This document shows, piece by piece, positions 43,003-51,314 of a stretch of 64,000 bases of DNA. The notes under the pieces are model-generated. The model searched no databases, was not told the DNA's origin, and was given only the letters and a program-made list of their open reading frames with translations. Position 1 is the stretch's first letter. Each line of letters begins with the position of its first letter. The stretch comes from Candidatus Fermentibacterota bacterium (lineage in GTDB: Bacteria; Fermentibacterota; Fermentibacteria; Fermentibacterales; Fermentibacteraceae), in assembly GCA_002748705.1 (NCBI GenBank), contig PDSZ01000012.1, positions 1 through 64,000 of the forward strand. The letters run 5' to 3'. The position numbers were made by a program, and so were the translations under genes.

Positions 43003-45276
43003 ATGACTGGAACAGTGTTACTTATGGCGGCGGCGCTTCTGGGCGCCTCCGGGCAGGATTGGGCCAGAATGGCTGTCACAGGGGAGGACGGGGTGATCGG
43101 TGATCTGCCTCTGGAGCACACGGAAGCTTCAATTGCAGTTGAAGGATCAATACAGCTTGTTACTGTCAATCAGGTTTACGGAAATCCGTATGATGAGGCT
43201 ATAGAAACACTGTATATCTTTCCCCTGCCTGAGAGCGGCGCAGTGTACAGCATGAATATGTACATAGGGGACAGGCACATTGAAGGCGATATAAGAGAGC
43301 GCATGGAAGCTCAACGAATTTACGAAGAAGCAATAAGCGATGGAAGAACAGCAGCACTGCTTGAGCAGGAACGCCCCAACATTTTCACACAGACTGTAGG
43401 AAACATTCTTCCAGGGGATGAGATTGTCATTGAAATAAAATATGCGGCGCCTGTTGACTACAACAATGGTACATGGGAGGTTGTTTATCCCATGGTTGCA
43501 GGTCCCAGGTTCAATCCTGAGAATGTGGTGGATGCTGACAGAATAACGCCTGATATTGTTCCAGAGGGAACCAGAAGCGGTTACGACATAGAACTCTCTC
43601 TTGAAGTAAACACAGGCTTTGAAATTCGGGAATTTGAATCGCTCAACCATGAAGTCACTGCTGAGATCGACCACGGCAGGGTGCTGAAGGTAAATCTGAC
43701 CAGGAATAACGAGATTCCCAACCGTGACTTTGTCTTTACCTATACCACAGCCGGAGATGACATAGGCGCAAGTGTAATATCCCATAACGGAGATATGGGC
43801 GGTCACTTCATGCTTATGCTTGAACCGGATGCGGAAGTGAACCCTGATCATGTTGCCCCTAAGGAAATCTTCTTTGTTGTGGACAACTCCGGTTCTATGA
43901 GCGGTCAGCCTATGGAGGTTGCCAAAGAGACTGTAAGGCAGTTCGTACAGGGTATGAACCCTTCTGACACATTTCAGATCATGAGGTTCTCAGAGAGTGC
44001 AAGTTCAATGAGCAGAGTTCCACTTAAGAACACACCGGGCAATGTTCAGAGAGGTATCGAGTACATTGAAAGTATGAGCGGTATGGGCGGAACTATGATG
44101 ATAGAAGGCGTAAGAGCCTGTGTTAACCACCCTGAGGATAAAGCGCGAATGAGGTACATCATCTTCCTGACAGACGGCTACATAGGTAACGAAACTGAAA
44201 TACTGGCTGAACTGCAAACGACCCTCGGTGAGAACATGAGACTCTTCAGTATTGGTGTCGGGTCCAGTCCCAACCGTTACCTTATCGAAGGTCTGGCTGA
44301 AGAGGGCCGCGGATACGCTGCATATGTTGGGCTGGATCAGGATCCAGGTTCTGCTGTTGAAGATATTTACGAAAAGATCAACAATCCATATCTGGTAAAC
44401 ATCGAAATAGACTGGGGCGAGCTGGATGTTGCAGATGTCTATCCTTCGGAGATAAGGGACCTTTATACCGGTGAGCCCCTTGTGGTAGTTGGAAGGTACG
44501 ATGCTCCCGGGAGCGATGAGATAACTGTATCCGGAACAATTGACGGCAGAGAGTGGGAGCGAACCATGAGTGTCAGTCTTGTTGCTGAAGGCGGTACTGA
44601 AGCGTCAGACAGGCTCTGGGCAAGGAGCAGAATACATCATCTGAACAGGTTGATTTACAACAGCAGGTTTACAGGAAAACCGGAACCAAATCTGATAGAA
44701 CAGATTATCGGTTTGTCTCTGGATTACTCGGTTCTTTCAGAGTACACAGCATTTGTTGCTGTTGATTCTTATGCGAGGGCTGACGGCAGTTCTCCTGAGA
44801 GAGTTGCCATTCCGGTTAACATGCCTGAAGGGGTAAGCTACGACGGTATCTTCGGGAGCGCCGCAGGTGGTATGACCCGAAGAGCAATACCTGCTTACAG
44901 CAACAGCCCGGGCACTGCAGGTGTGACCAGTGGCTGCGAAGAAATGGTGGAATGTCAGGAGATGGAGATTCGGTATGCCCCCTCATACAGTGCTTCGCTT
45001 GGGAGCATTGATGATTACCTTGGTGCAAGGCCTTCAGAGTTCAGATCTGTTGTTATGGAAGTTGTTGATGCCCTGAACAAGAACACAGAGATACTGGAGC
45101 CTGGAACAGTTACGGTAAAACTCACTCTGAATTCCTCAGGTGTTATTACCGGTGTTGAAATAGAGGAGAACACCACCGGTGTTGACCGAATAGAAGAGAT
45201 TATTCGTAACAGCCTTTCCGGTAGCAGTGTGCCTGGAGCAGAAGCAGGCAGAACTGAATTCACTATTTTGATCTGA
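43003..45276 (+). CDS. VIT and von Willebrand factor A domain protein with TonB-like tail
   Basis: The 757-residue protein has a signal peptide (TVLLMAAALLGASG), a VIT domain (residues about 25-160: LEHTEASIAVEGSIQLVTVN, ETLYIFPLPESGAVYSM, AQRIYEEAISDGRTAALLEQ), and a VWA domain with a complete MIDAS: FFVVDNSGSMSG, the Thr in GMGGTMMIEGV, and FLTDGYIGN. This arrangement matches inter-alpha-trypsin inhibitor heavy chain-like bacterial proteins. The last 80 residues (VVMEVVDALNKNTEILEPGT, VTVKLTLNSSGVITGVEIEE) resemble the TonB/AgmX C-terminal domain. It is probably an adhesion or envelope-assembly protein. GGGAG precedes the start. Confidence 0.82.
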   Translation: MTGTVLLMAAALLGASGQDWARMAVTGEDGVIGDLPLEHTEASIAVEGSIQLVTVNQVYGNPYDEAIETLYIFPLPESGAVYSMNMYIGDRHIEGDIRERMEAQRIYEEAISDGRTAALLEQERPNIFTQTVGNILPGDEIVIEIKYAAPVDYNNGTWEVVYPMVAGPRFNPENVVDADRITPDIVPEGTRSGYDIELSLEVNTGFEIREFESLNHEVTAEIDHGRVLKVNLTRNNEIPNRDFVFTYTTAGDDIGASVISHNGDMGGHFMLMLEPDAEVNPDHVAPKEIFFVVDNSGSMSGQPMEVAKETVRQFVQGMNPSDTFQIMRFSESASSMSRVPLKNTPGNVQRGIEYIESMSGMGGTMMIEGVRACVNHPEDKARMRYIIFLTDGYIGNETEILAELQTTLGENMRLFSIGVGSSPNRYLIEGLAEEGRGYAAYVGLDQDPGSAVEDIYEKINNPYLVNIEIDWGELDVADVYPSEIRDLYTGEPLVVVGRYDAPGSDEITVSGTIDGREWERTMSVSLVAEGGTEASDRLWARSRIHHLNRLIYNSRFTGKPEPNLIEQIIGLSLDYSVLSEYTAFVAVDSYARADGSSPERVAIPVNMPEGVSYDGIFGSAAGGMTRRAIPAYSNSPGTAGVTSGCEEMVECQEMEIRYAPSYSASLGSIDDYLGARPSEFRSVVMEVVDALNKNTEILEPGTVTVKLTLNSSGVITGVEIEENTTGVDRIEEIIRNSLSGSSVPGAEAGRTEFTILI

Positions 45277-45358
45277 TTCAGATTCTTCTTACCGGGGGTG
45301 GACTGAATTGCTGCCTCCGGTTATTTTTCAGCTCGTTTTCACTATTTGGAGGAAAAAA

Positions 45359-45625
45359 ATGGACCAGATATGCCCCAGATGCAATGAGAACACTGTAGTA
45401 AAAGAGAAAAGCCGTTCAGCTGCAGCTGCTGCAGGTCTTGTGGGATCTATGATAGCCAGTGCGGTAAAAGCATACAAGTGCCCCAGTTGCGGTAAGATCC
45501 GTCTCTCTGAGTTCCCTGATGAATTCCAGGCCAGAGTTAAACGAAAGCGTATATTCTCCGCATTAGGCGCAGTTGGAGTACTCATTGTACTGTTTGTACT
45601 GCTGATCTATGTTCAGTCCATGTGA
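45359..45625 (+). CDS. Small zinc-ribbon membrane protein
   Basis: GGAGG 7 nt before the ATG at 45359 fixes the start; the longer frame from 45308 lacks a site. The 88-residue protein has two Cys pairs (ICPRCNENTVV and KCPSCGKIRL) forming a zinc ribbon, an Ala/Gly-rich helix between them, and a C-terminal transmembrane helix (IFSALGAVGVLIVLFVLLIYV). Function unknown. It follows the VIT/VWA gene by 82 nt. Confidence 0.7.
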   Translation: MDQICPRCNENTVVKEKSRSAAAAAGLVGSMIASAVKAYKCPSCGKIRLSEFPDEFQARVKRKRIFSALGAVGVLIVLFVLLIYVQSM

Positions 45626-45639
45626 TCTGAGTTTCTGAA

Positions 45640-46815
45640 ACTGCTGCACCCTGCCGGAACAACCCTGTTCCGAAGTCCCTGAGCTGTGATGTCGTAAAAT
45701 TAATTCACACAAGGTCTTACAAGGTAGTTGTTTCCGGCAGGGCAGATTGTGCGGAATTGAGCAAGGTCTTTCAGGTGAAACCTGTGGGGATTTATTTTGC
45801 ATTCTGTTGCATGTACAGATTGCCTCCTGCTGACAGCGAAGTCATGCTTCGTGATTAGTTCCTCCAGCAGGCAATTTCAGAGGAGCGCAAGAATGCCCTG
45901 AGAGTATCAGGAACAAGATGCTCCCGGAGGAGACCTCTCTTCTCCCATTCTCCTGGTGACAAATCCGGTATTGAAAGTATATGCCCCGGGGCGACGCGCC
46001 TTTTCCCTTCTGTCGCCTCCGGCTAAGTGGTTCAGCAGGGAAACTGCACGAAAAATTGACATTTCCTCAAGATAGGACTGTAGCGCAGCTTATTCCGCAT
46101 TCAGATGAGATTGTAATCAATCTGTTCTTCGTTTTGCAGCAGAAGTATTTGCAGAAGTTTAAGGAAACCTGAACAGTTCCTTACGGGGAACAGTTCTGCG
46201 ATATCCCATGCAAAAAACTGTCCAGCGATTCAGACTGATATTCACAGGTTGGTTTCTCCACGATAAGAAGCTCTGGAAGGCCTCCTCCCAGGAGACGGTG
46301 ATCCAGATATCTGCTTCCGAACCTGTGAAGAAACTCTTCCCATAACAAAGGACAAAGGCAGACAGTTTTTTTCTTCCGGAATGTAATCTCTGTATTAACC
46401 GGTTGCTGCAAGTTACTGACATCTTTGAGAATAAGTCGCTCTGTCGCTAGGTCAGAGAATCTTTGAATTTGCCGGTTGCTGCAAGAGCAGATGAACCTGT
46501 TGCCGGTACTCTCAACGAAGGGAACTCATCTGAGACAATCTTCAGCAGATAACCAGGGTCAGGAAGTCGGTGAACTTCATAAAACCTTGCTTCCCCTGGA
46601 AAGCATACCGAAGAAAGGATTTTCCAGCAGTCGAAGAGTAGAGGGCAGATCGCAGTTCACATATAAACAGCTTCCGGAATCGATTTTGAGAGAACAGGCT
46701 TTCCTGCTCGACGCACTCCGGAGAGCCGGACTACAGGTCTGGTCTTTTATGCGTATTCCAGTTTCAGACGCCAGAATACACCATCAATCATGAAATTGTA
46801 TTTAACAACGGCCAA
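45640..46815 (-). pseudogene. Decayed DUF4143-type AAA+ ATPase
   Basis: The apparently empty 1.2 kb is one ruined minus-strand gene. In order along three frames I read VVRLSGVRRAGKPVLS (Walker A with Thr changed), EVHRLPDPGYLLKIVSDEFP with LAATGKF (sensor region), RLHSGRKK, RYLDHRLLGGGLPELLI with FLHGISQNCS, DTGFVT, REHLVPDTLRAFLRSSEIAC and CKINPHRFHL with FRTICPAGNNYLV. That order matches archaeal-type ATPases with a DUF4143 domain, which usually end with a PD-(D/E)xK-like core. There are at least six frameshifts or stops. Two internal 14-bp copies of CCGGTTGCTGCAAG (46399, 46472) may reflect a local duplication. Confidence 0.65.
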
Positions 46816-46860
46816 GTGTCAAATTGCGTTTGGTCAGAGAATCTGTGAGTATCAGAGGTA

Positions 46861-47625
46861 TCAGTACTGTCCCAGCTTGTTCAGCTGTTTTGCCTTTTTC
46901 TCCAGAACCTTAAACACCGAGAGCCCCACCATCAGATAGAACAGTCCGTTGCCTGCGATGAAGAGGTACCACCACAACGGGAAGGATTCCCCTCTGACTG
47001 TAACACCGTTTATTACAGAGGCTCCTGCTATGAAAGGGAGGAATGAGTAGGGGGTTAAGGGATATGTGGGCAGCAGCATGAGACCTATGAGACCGAAGGA
47101 CAGTATACTGTTAACTGCTCCGGTTCTTTTGTGAATGAGGCCGATTCCTCCAAGCATGAAACTTATTCCAATAAGGGGCAGCGTTGAGAGAATCACCATT
47201 GAGTAGAGGAAGGGCAGATTTACCGACAGCCATCTGCCTGTTGTGAGCATTGTCAGATAGAGCATTACTGTTATCATAACAAGGTTGAAGAGTATTCCTG
47301 CCAGGGCCCTGACGAAGAACACCGCATGTGCCCCTGCAGGGGAGAGGTAAAGCTGTTCAAGGGTTCCTCTCTGGGACTCGTTCATAACATCCGATCCGGT
47401 TCCCTGAAGAGCCATCATGGCACTGACCCAAAGAACATATCCTACAAGCATGCTGTCCAGAGAATCCCCTGAGACCGACTGGCCTCCTATTGTCTTGATT
47501 CCCCAGAACATTCCCATGAATATCAGGAAAAGAACTCCTATCATGGAGAGGGTGTTGAACATGTACCTCTTCATGCTCCAGAGCATCATTCGGGCTTCAG
47601 CTCCGGCAATGTTGAGAATTTCCAT
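46861..47625 (-). CDS. ABC-2 type transporter permease
   Basis: The 254-residue protein has six predicted helices: TLSMIGVLFLIFMGMFWG, MLVGYVLWVSAMMAL, FLYSMVILSTLPLIGISFML, SILSFGLIGLMLLPTYPL and others, with NESQRGTLEQLYLSPAGAHAVFFVRALAG, the cytoplasmic coupling region common in ABC-2 exporters. It overlaps the ATPase gene by one base. Substrate unknown. Confidence 0.85.
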   Translation of the reverse strand: MEILNIAGAEARMMLWSMKRYMFNTLSMIGVLFLIFMGMFWGIKTIGGQSVSGDSLDSMLVGYVLWVSAMMALQGTGSDVMNESQRGTLEQLYLSPAGAHAVFFVRALAGILFNLVMITVMLYLTMLTTGRWLSVNLPFLYSMVILSTLPLIGISFMLGGIGLIHKRTGAVNSILSFGLIGLMLLPTYPLTPYSFLPFIAGASVINGVTVRGESFPLWWYLFIAGNGLFYLMVGLSVFKVLEKKAKQLNKLGQY

Positions 47626-48554
47626 TATTCTTCCTTCCTTACAAGCTCAAGGAAGATGTCCTCCAGGTTTTTTTCAATGCTTTTCAGGTCAAGCAGCTTG
47701 TATCTGCTCCCATGAATAAGCTCCAGAACAGGCAGCAGCACTGAAAGGCTGCAGAGACGAATGTCCAGTAGTGTACCTTCAGCGGAAACCTCTGCAATTC
47801 TATCCAGTTCATTAAGAAACACTTCGTCAGGAGGAGAATCAAGGATGAGCCTGAAGAATTTGCCGGAAAACTTTTCTTTCAGTGAGTCAACCGAGTCGCA
47901 GAATATTTTCTTTCCTTTACGGATTATCAGTACCCTGTCACAGACCGCTTCTATGAAATCCATGTCGTGGGAAGTTATAAGAATGGTCTTTCCCTTTTTT
48001 TCGCATACCGATCTGAGCCATTCCCTTATTTTAAGCCCTGTTTCCACATCAAGCCCCAGTGTAGGCTCATCCAGAATCAGTATTTCCGGATCATGAACCA
48101 TTGCGCAGGCAATGGAGCATTTCTGCTTCATTCCCGATGAGAACTGCCTTACTTCCTTGTCAGCCACATCTGACAATTCCAGTGCTTCCAGCAGTTCAGG
48201 TATGTTCCGTGAAACTTCCCTGTCGGAAAATCCCCTGATACCGGCGAAGTAGAGCAGGTTTTCCCTTGGGGAAAGATACCAGTAGATGTTTCTTGCCCCT
48301 TCAAGAACAGCTCCGGTTATTCGCAGAAACTTCCTGCGACAGGCTGCAGGATCCATTTCCTTTACAGTGATTGTTCCGCTCTGGTATTTCAGTATGCCCA
48401 GAATGGATTTGATGGTGGTGGTTTTTCCTGATCCGTTGGGGCCCAGAATACCCAGAATCTCACCGCTGTGAGCATCAAAGGAAATATTGTCCACAGCTGC
48501 AAGTTCACCGTATCTCTTTGTAAGGTTTCTCACCTGAATGATATTGTCGCCCAC
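47625..48554 (-). CDS. ABC transporter ATP-binding protein
   Basis: The start is taken as GTG 48554 after AGGAG; the longer frame to 48623 runs toward an IS remnant. The 309-residue protein has Walker A (GPNGSGKTT), Q-loop region (LEGARNIYWYLSPRENLLYF), signature FSSGMKQKCSIACAM, Walker B ILILDEPTLGLD and switch TSHDMDF, then an approximately 90-residue C-terminal extension. It energises the permease encoded next to it, as in drug or lipid exporters of the ABC-2 class. Confidence 0.88.
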   Translation of the reverse strand: MGDNIIQVRNLTKRYGELAAVDNISFDAHSGEILGILGPNGSGKTTTIKSILGILKYQSGTITVKEMDPAACRRKFLRITGAVLEGARNIYWYLSPRENLLYFAGIRGFSDREVSRNIPELLEALELSDVADKEVRQFSSGMKQKCSIACAMVHDPEILILDEPTLGLDVETGLKIREWLRSVCEKKGKTILITSHDMDFIEAVCDRVLIIRKGKKIFCDSVDSLKEKFSGKFFRLILDSPPDEVFLNELDRIAEVSAEGTLLDIRLCSLSVLLPVLELIHGSRYKLLDLKSIEKNLEDIFLELVRKEE

Positions 48555-48931
48555 TCTTCTCCTGTCTGTGTTATGAACATATACAGCGCTGCGCAGCACA
48601 AGCCAAGCTTTACCAGACGGCATTTGTCATGCAGACTGTTTTTCATCCTGGTCAAGTAGATATTTGTGAAAAGTGCTACTGGTGTCACATCATAAGTCAA
48701 AGAGAGACAACTGGTTGGAATTATTATTGTTCGCAGGTTGAAGCTCAGTATTCGTAAATAGCTACTGTATATTATCATAACAAAAAGGTGACACGCTCAA
48801 AACCTGTAGAATGTTGTAGAGGCTGAACCTCTCAAGGTAAAGGCGTTTTCGCATGAGAACACGAACTGCCTTGAATGCATATCCGTATGCTGAAACGGAA
48901 AGATAAGGTATAAAGGCGTTGAAATCGTGCG

Positions 48932-50356
48932 GGTCCCGTCCGTAGATTGGTGTAAATTGGTTTGAGGTGCAAGTCCCTTTCGTTAGAATTGAGAATCAAC
49001 CACAACCCATCAATTCAGAAAGGAACCTACACCAATGACAAAGATACCCATGAGCGATCAGATTGCACAGAGGATAATGGAACACTTTCATAACGAGCAG
49101 GGCGGTAAGCTGCTCCAGAACATTCTCCAGGACGGTTTGCGCAAGATAGTGACCGAGATGGTCGAAGCTGAGGTGACCGAGTTCCTTGGCGGCAGAGGAC
49201 ACTACGAGCGCAGGGATCCGGACTCAGAGGTTGAAGGATACCGGAATGGTTACAGAGACCGTAAGTTCCAGACTGCTTCCGGGATGATCAATGTTCCGAT
49301 CCCTCGGGTAAGAAACACCTCCGAACCCTTCAACAGCTCTGTGCTCGATAAGCTTGGTACTCGAACAGACCAGTTGGAGAAACTTGTTACAGAGATGTAC
49401 GCCAGAGGGCTTTCCACCCGTGACATCGAGGCTGCACTGCGGGACGAGAGTGGTAATCTGATGCTCAGCAGGAGTTCGGTCAGCAGGCTTGCAGAGGTCC
49501 TTTGGACGGAGTACGAGGAATTCTCTGAGAGAGATCTGAGCGACTACGACATAGAATACCTTTGGCTTGATGCTGTCTACGAATCAATGCGCCAGCATCT
49601 CAGCCGCAAGGAGGGGATCTTTGCAGCCTGGGGCGTGTGCAGGGATGGCAGCAAGGTGCTCCTTGCCCTTGATGTGGGGATCAGGGAGAGTAGCGCATCC
49701 TGGACGGAGTTCATCCACGGACTGATCCGTCGTGGACTGCGTGAGCCTCTCCTGGTGATCACCGACGGCAACCCGGGCCTGCTGAACGCTGTAAGCTCCT
49801 GTTTTCCGAACAGCTACCGTCAGAGGTGCATATTCCACAAGATGCAGAATGTGCTGTCCAAGATCCCTGAGGAAGCAAGAATCACAGTCAAGGAGTATCT
49901 CAACAGTATTTACCATGCTCACTCACCGGGAGCCGGTGAGCAGCGTGCAGCAGAGTTCATTGCGGACTACCGTTCTCAGTATCCTCGCGCTGTGAAGTGC
50001 TTTTCAGAAGACCTTGATGCCTGTCTGACTCACCTGAAGTTCCCAGAGAAACACAGGAAGCTGATCAGAACTGGCAACCTGATCGAGAGAGCCTTTGGAG
50101 AGCAGAAACGGCGCACCAAGGTCATACCGAGATTCTTTGATGAGAAAAGCTGTCTAAAGCTGGCTTATGGAAGCCTGATACGGGCTGCTGAGAGATTCAG
50201 GAGGGTTAAGATGACCCTGTTGGACATACAGAGACTGGAAACCATGAGAAGAGAAAGAGGACTCGCACCGGAACCTACGCTGGATTACAAGCTGGGAAGG
50301 GAGGTGAGGAAGTCTGCGTAGTCAGAACACTTTTACACCACTACAGGGACTTGACC
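48932..50356 (+). mobile_element. IS256-family insertion sequence with 8-bp target duplication
   Basis: The 1425-bp element is flanked by ATCGTGCG (48924-48931 and 50357-50364). Imperfect inverted ends read GGTCCCGTCCGTAG at the left and, on the other strand, GGTCAAGTCCCTGTAG at the right, each followed by TGGTGTAAA. It carries one intact transposase. It inserted in a decayed IS4-type element. Confidence 0.9.
49035..50321 (+). CDS. IS256-family (Mutator-type) transposase
   Basis: The 428-residue product is typical in length. Landmarks are FLGGRGHYERR with GYRNGYRDRK near the N-terminus, IPRVRN, the first Asp in LWLDAVYE, the second in VITDGNPGLLNAV followed by YRQRCIFHKMQNVL, and the Glu in RTGNLIERAFGEQKRRTKVIPRF. 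The DDE set is intact, so the element could be active. Confidence 0.96.
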   Translation: MTKIPMSDQIAQRIMEHFHNEQGGKLLQNILQDGLRKIVTEMVEAEVTEFLGGRGHYERRDPDSEVEGYRNGYRDRKFQTASGMINVPIPRVRNTSEPFNSSVLDKLGTRTDQLEKLVTEMYARGLSTRDIEAALRDESGNLMLSRSSVSRLAEVLWTEYEEFSERDLSDYDIEYLWLDAVYESMRQHLSRKEGIFAAWGVCRDGSKVLLALDVGIRESSASWTEFIHGLIRRGLREPLLVITDGNPGLLNAVSSCFPNSYRQRCIFHKMQNVLSKIPEEARITVKEYLNSIYHAHSPGAGEQRAAEFIADYRSQYPRAVKCFSEDLDACLTHLKFPEKHRKLIRTGNLIERAFGEQKRRTKVIPRFFDEKSCLKLAYGSLIRAAERFRRVKMTLLDIQRLETMRRERGLAPEPTLDYKLGREVRKSA

Positions 50357-50530
50357 ATCGTGCGTGGACAAATGTGCTCCTGAATACTTACATGGCTTAA
50401 TGCTACAAATCAGCTGCCATGCAATATTGGGACAGCAGTGAAAAGTGCCATATCTATTGTCTATAATATCTTATTCTTAATATTATAATAATTTATATAT
50501 TAAATAAAACAATGAGAATCTGATTAAGGT

Positions 50531-50550
50531 ATCTTCACATCAGTGAAGAT
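50531..50550. promoter_or_regulatory. Palindrome upstream of the toxin-antitoxin remnant
   Basis: ATCTTCAC-ATCA-GTGAAGAT is a perfect 8-bp inverted repeat, about 95 nt before the yefM remnant start. An AT-rich block (TATAATATCTTATTC, TTATATATTAAAT) lies just upstream. YefM/Phd antitoxins repress their own promoter through palindromes, so it may be a relic operator. Confidence 0.4.
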
Positions 50551-50644
50551 GGCAATTGCCGTGGCAGAAACATCCTTACACATACTTGCTTGATAAGCAA
50601 TCGTGAATGAGGTGTACAGAATAGCCTGCACTATCGGAGATGAA

Positions 50645-50860
50645 ATGGCAGCTGTAAGCTTCACAGCAGCCAGAGCGAATTTCGCAGCTGCCATAAAGAA
50701 GGTTTGTGCTGATTATGCTTTGGTGACAGTCACAGGAAAGAGTAAAAAGCCTGTTGTAACAATATCCCGTTAACAAATTGAGGCAATGGAGGAAACTGTG
50801 TATCTACCATGGTGCTCTGCCGATGACCGCAGTTTTATTCAGCGTTCAGAACGGCTTCCT
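50645..50860 (+). pseudogene. yefM: YefM/Phd-type antitoxin remnant
   Basis: The frame reads MAAVSFTAARANFAAAIKKV, then CADYALVTVTGKSKKPVVTI, SR, a TAA, and continues in the same frame QIEAMEETVYL. This is YefM (usually AARANLxxxxxxV, ITRKNxxPVVxxS, DYEALEETLYLL) with a stop in place of the Asp codon. The tail that neutralises the toxin is lost. Confidence 0.8.
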
Positions 50861-50957
50861 GCATTTCCCTTTCCGCTGGCCAACAGCTGCCAATGACTGT
50901 GGATTAATGGTCAGCACAGCTTGAAGCCGGTTATTGAGAAGGGGAAGAGCTTCTGGA

Positions 50958-51204
50958 ATGAAGTCGGCGTTTTCTGCACTTGCATGGGAAGACTATCTCT
51001 GCCGGAAGCATACCGCAGAGAGATACTCAAAAGAATCAACAGGCTGATTCGTGATACACAAAGATCGCCTTTTGAAGACCCTGGAAAACCTGTAGCTCTG
51101 AAACATGGTCTTCCGGTTACTGGTTTTGCAGGATACGATGAACACAGACTGGTTTACAGGATACGGGACCCTCTGTTTTCATTGCTCAGTTTCGTTATCA
51201 CTGA
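50958..51204 (+). pseudogene. yoeB: YoeB/Txe-type mRNA interferase remnant
   Basis: Joining three frames gives MKSAFSALAWEDYL, then EILKRINRLIRDTQRSPFED with GKPVALKHGL, then SGYWFCRI, DEHRLVYRI and IAQFRYH-stop. This is YoeB in order (AWEDYL, INxLIxDxxRxPFxGxGKPExLK, SGYWSRRI, EHRLVY, CRYHY). At least three frameshifts make it dead. It sits about 185 nt after the yefM stop, in the usual order. Confidence 0.8.
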
Positions 51205-51314
51205 GGGGAATACGAGTGTTTCAGGTGAAGGCTGCCGGTTATATTGAGTTCTGCTGATTGTTCCTATTGGTATGGACAGTTGCCTGATAGTATTCCGAGA
51301 GGCCGGTGCACTGA

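Larger units (their letters stand above)
48669..50448. mobile_element. Degenerate IS4-type element with 8-bp target duplication, interrupted by IS256
   Basis: AAAAGTGC flanks the whole region at 48669-48676 and 50441-50448. The inner ends, TACTGGTGTCAC and GGGACAGCAGTG, resemble the IS4-type ends at 32688 and 34017. The left 255 bp contain GAGACAACTGGTT and ACCTGTAGAATGTTGTAGAG, as in the other IS4-type copy (32716-32840). Most of the transposase is lost; an IS256 element sits inside. Confidence 0.82.

Noticed and set aside
45820..45875. Imperfect inverted repeat TTGCCTCCTGCTG / CAGCAGGCAA with an inner CGAAG/CTTCG hairpin, considered as a structured RNA
   Set aside because: It lies inside the coding track of the decayed ATPase and has no promoter or terminator; probably chance.
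46476..46793. 105-codon plus-strand frame
   Set aside because: The opposite strand reads as the Walker A and sensor parts of a decayed ATPase, so this frame is a shadow.
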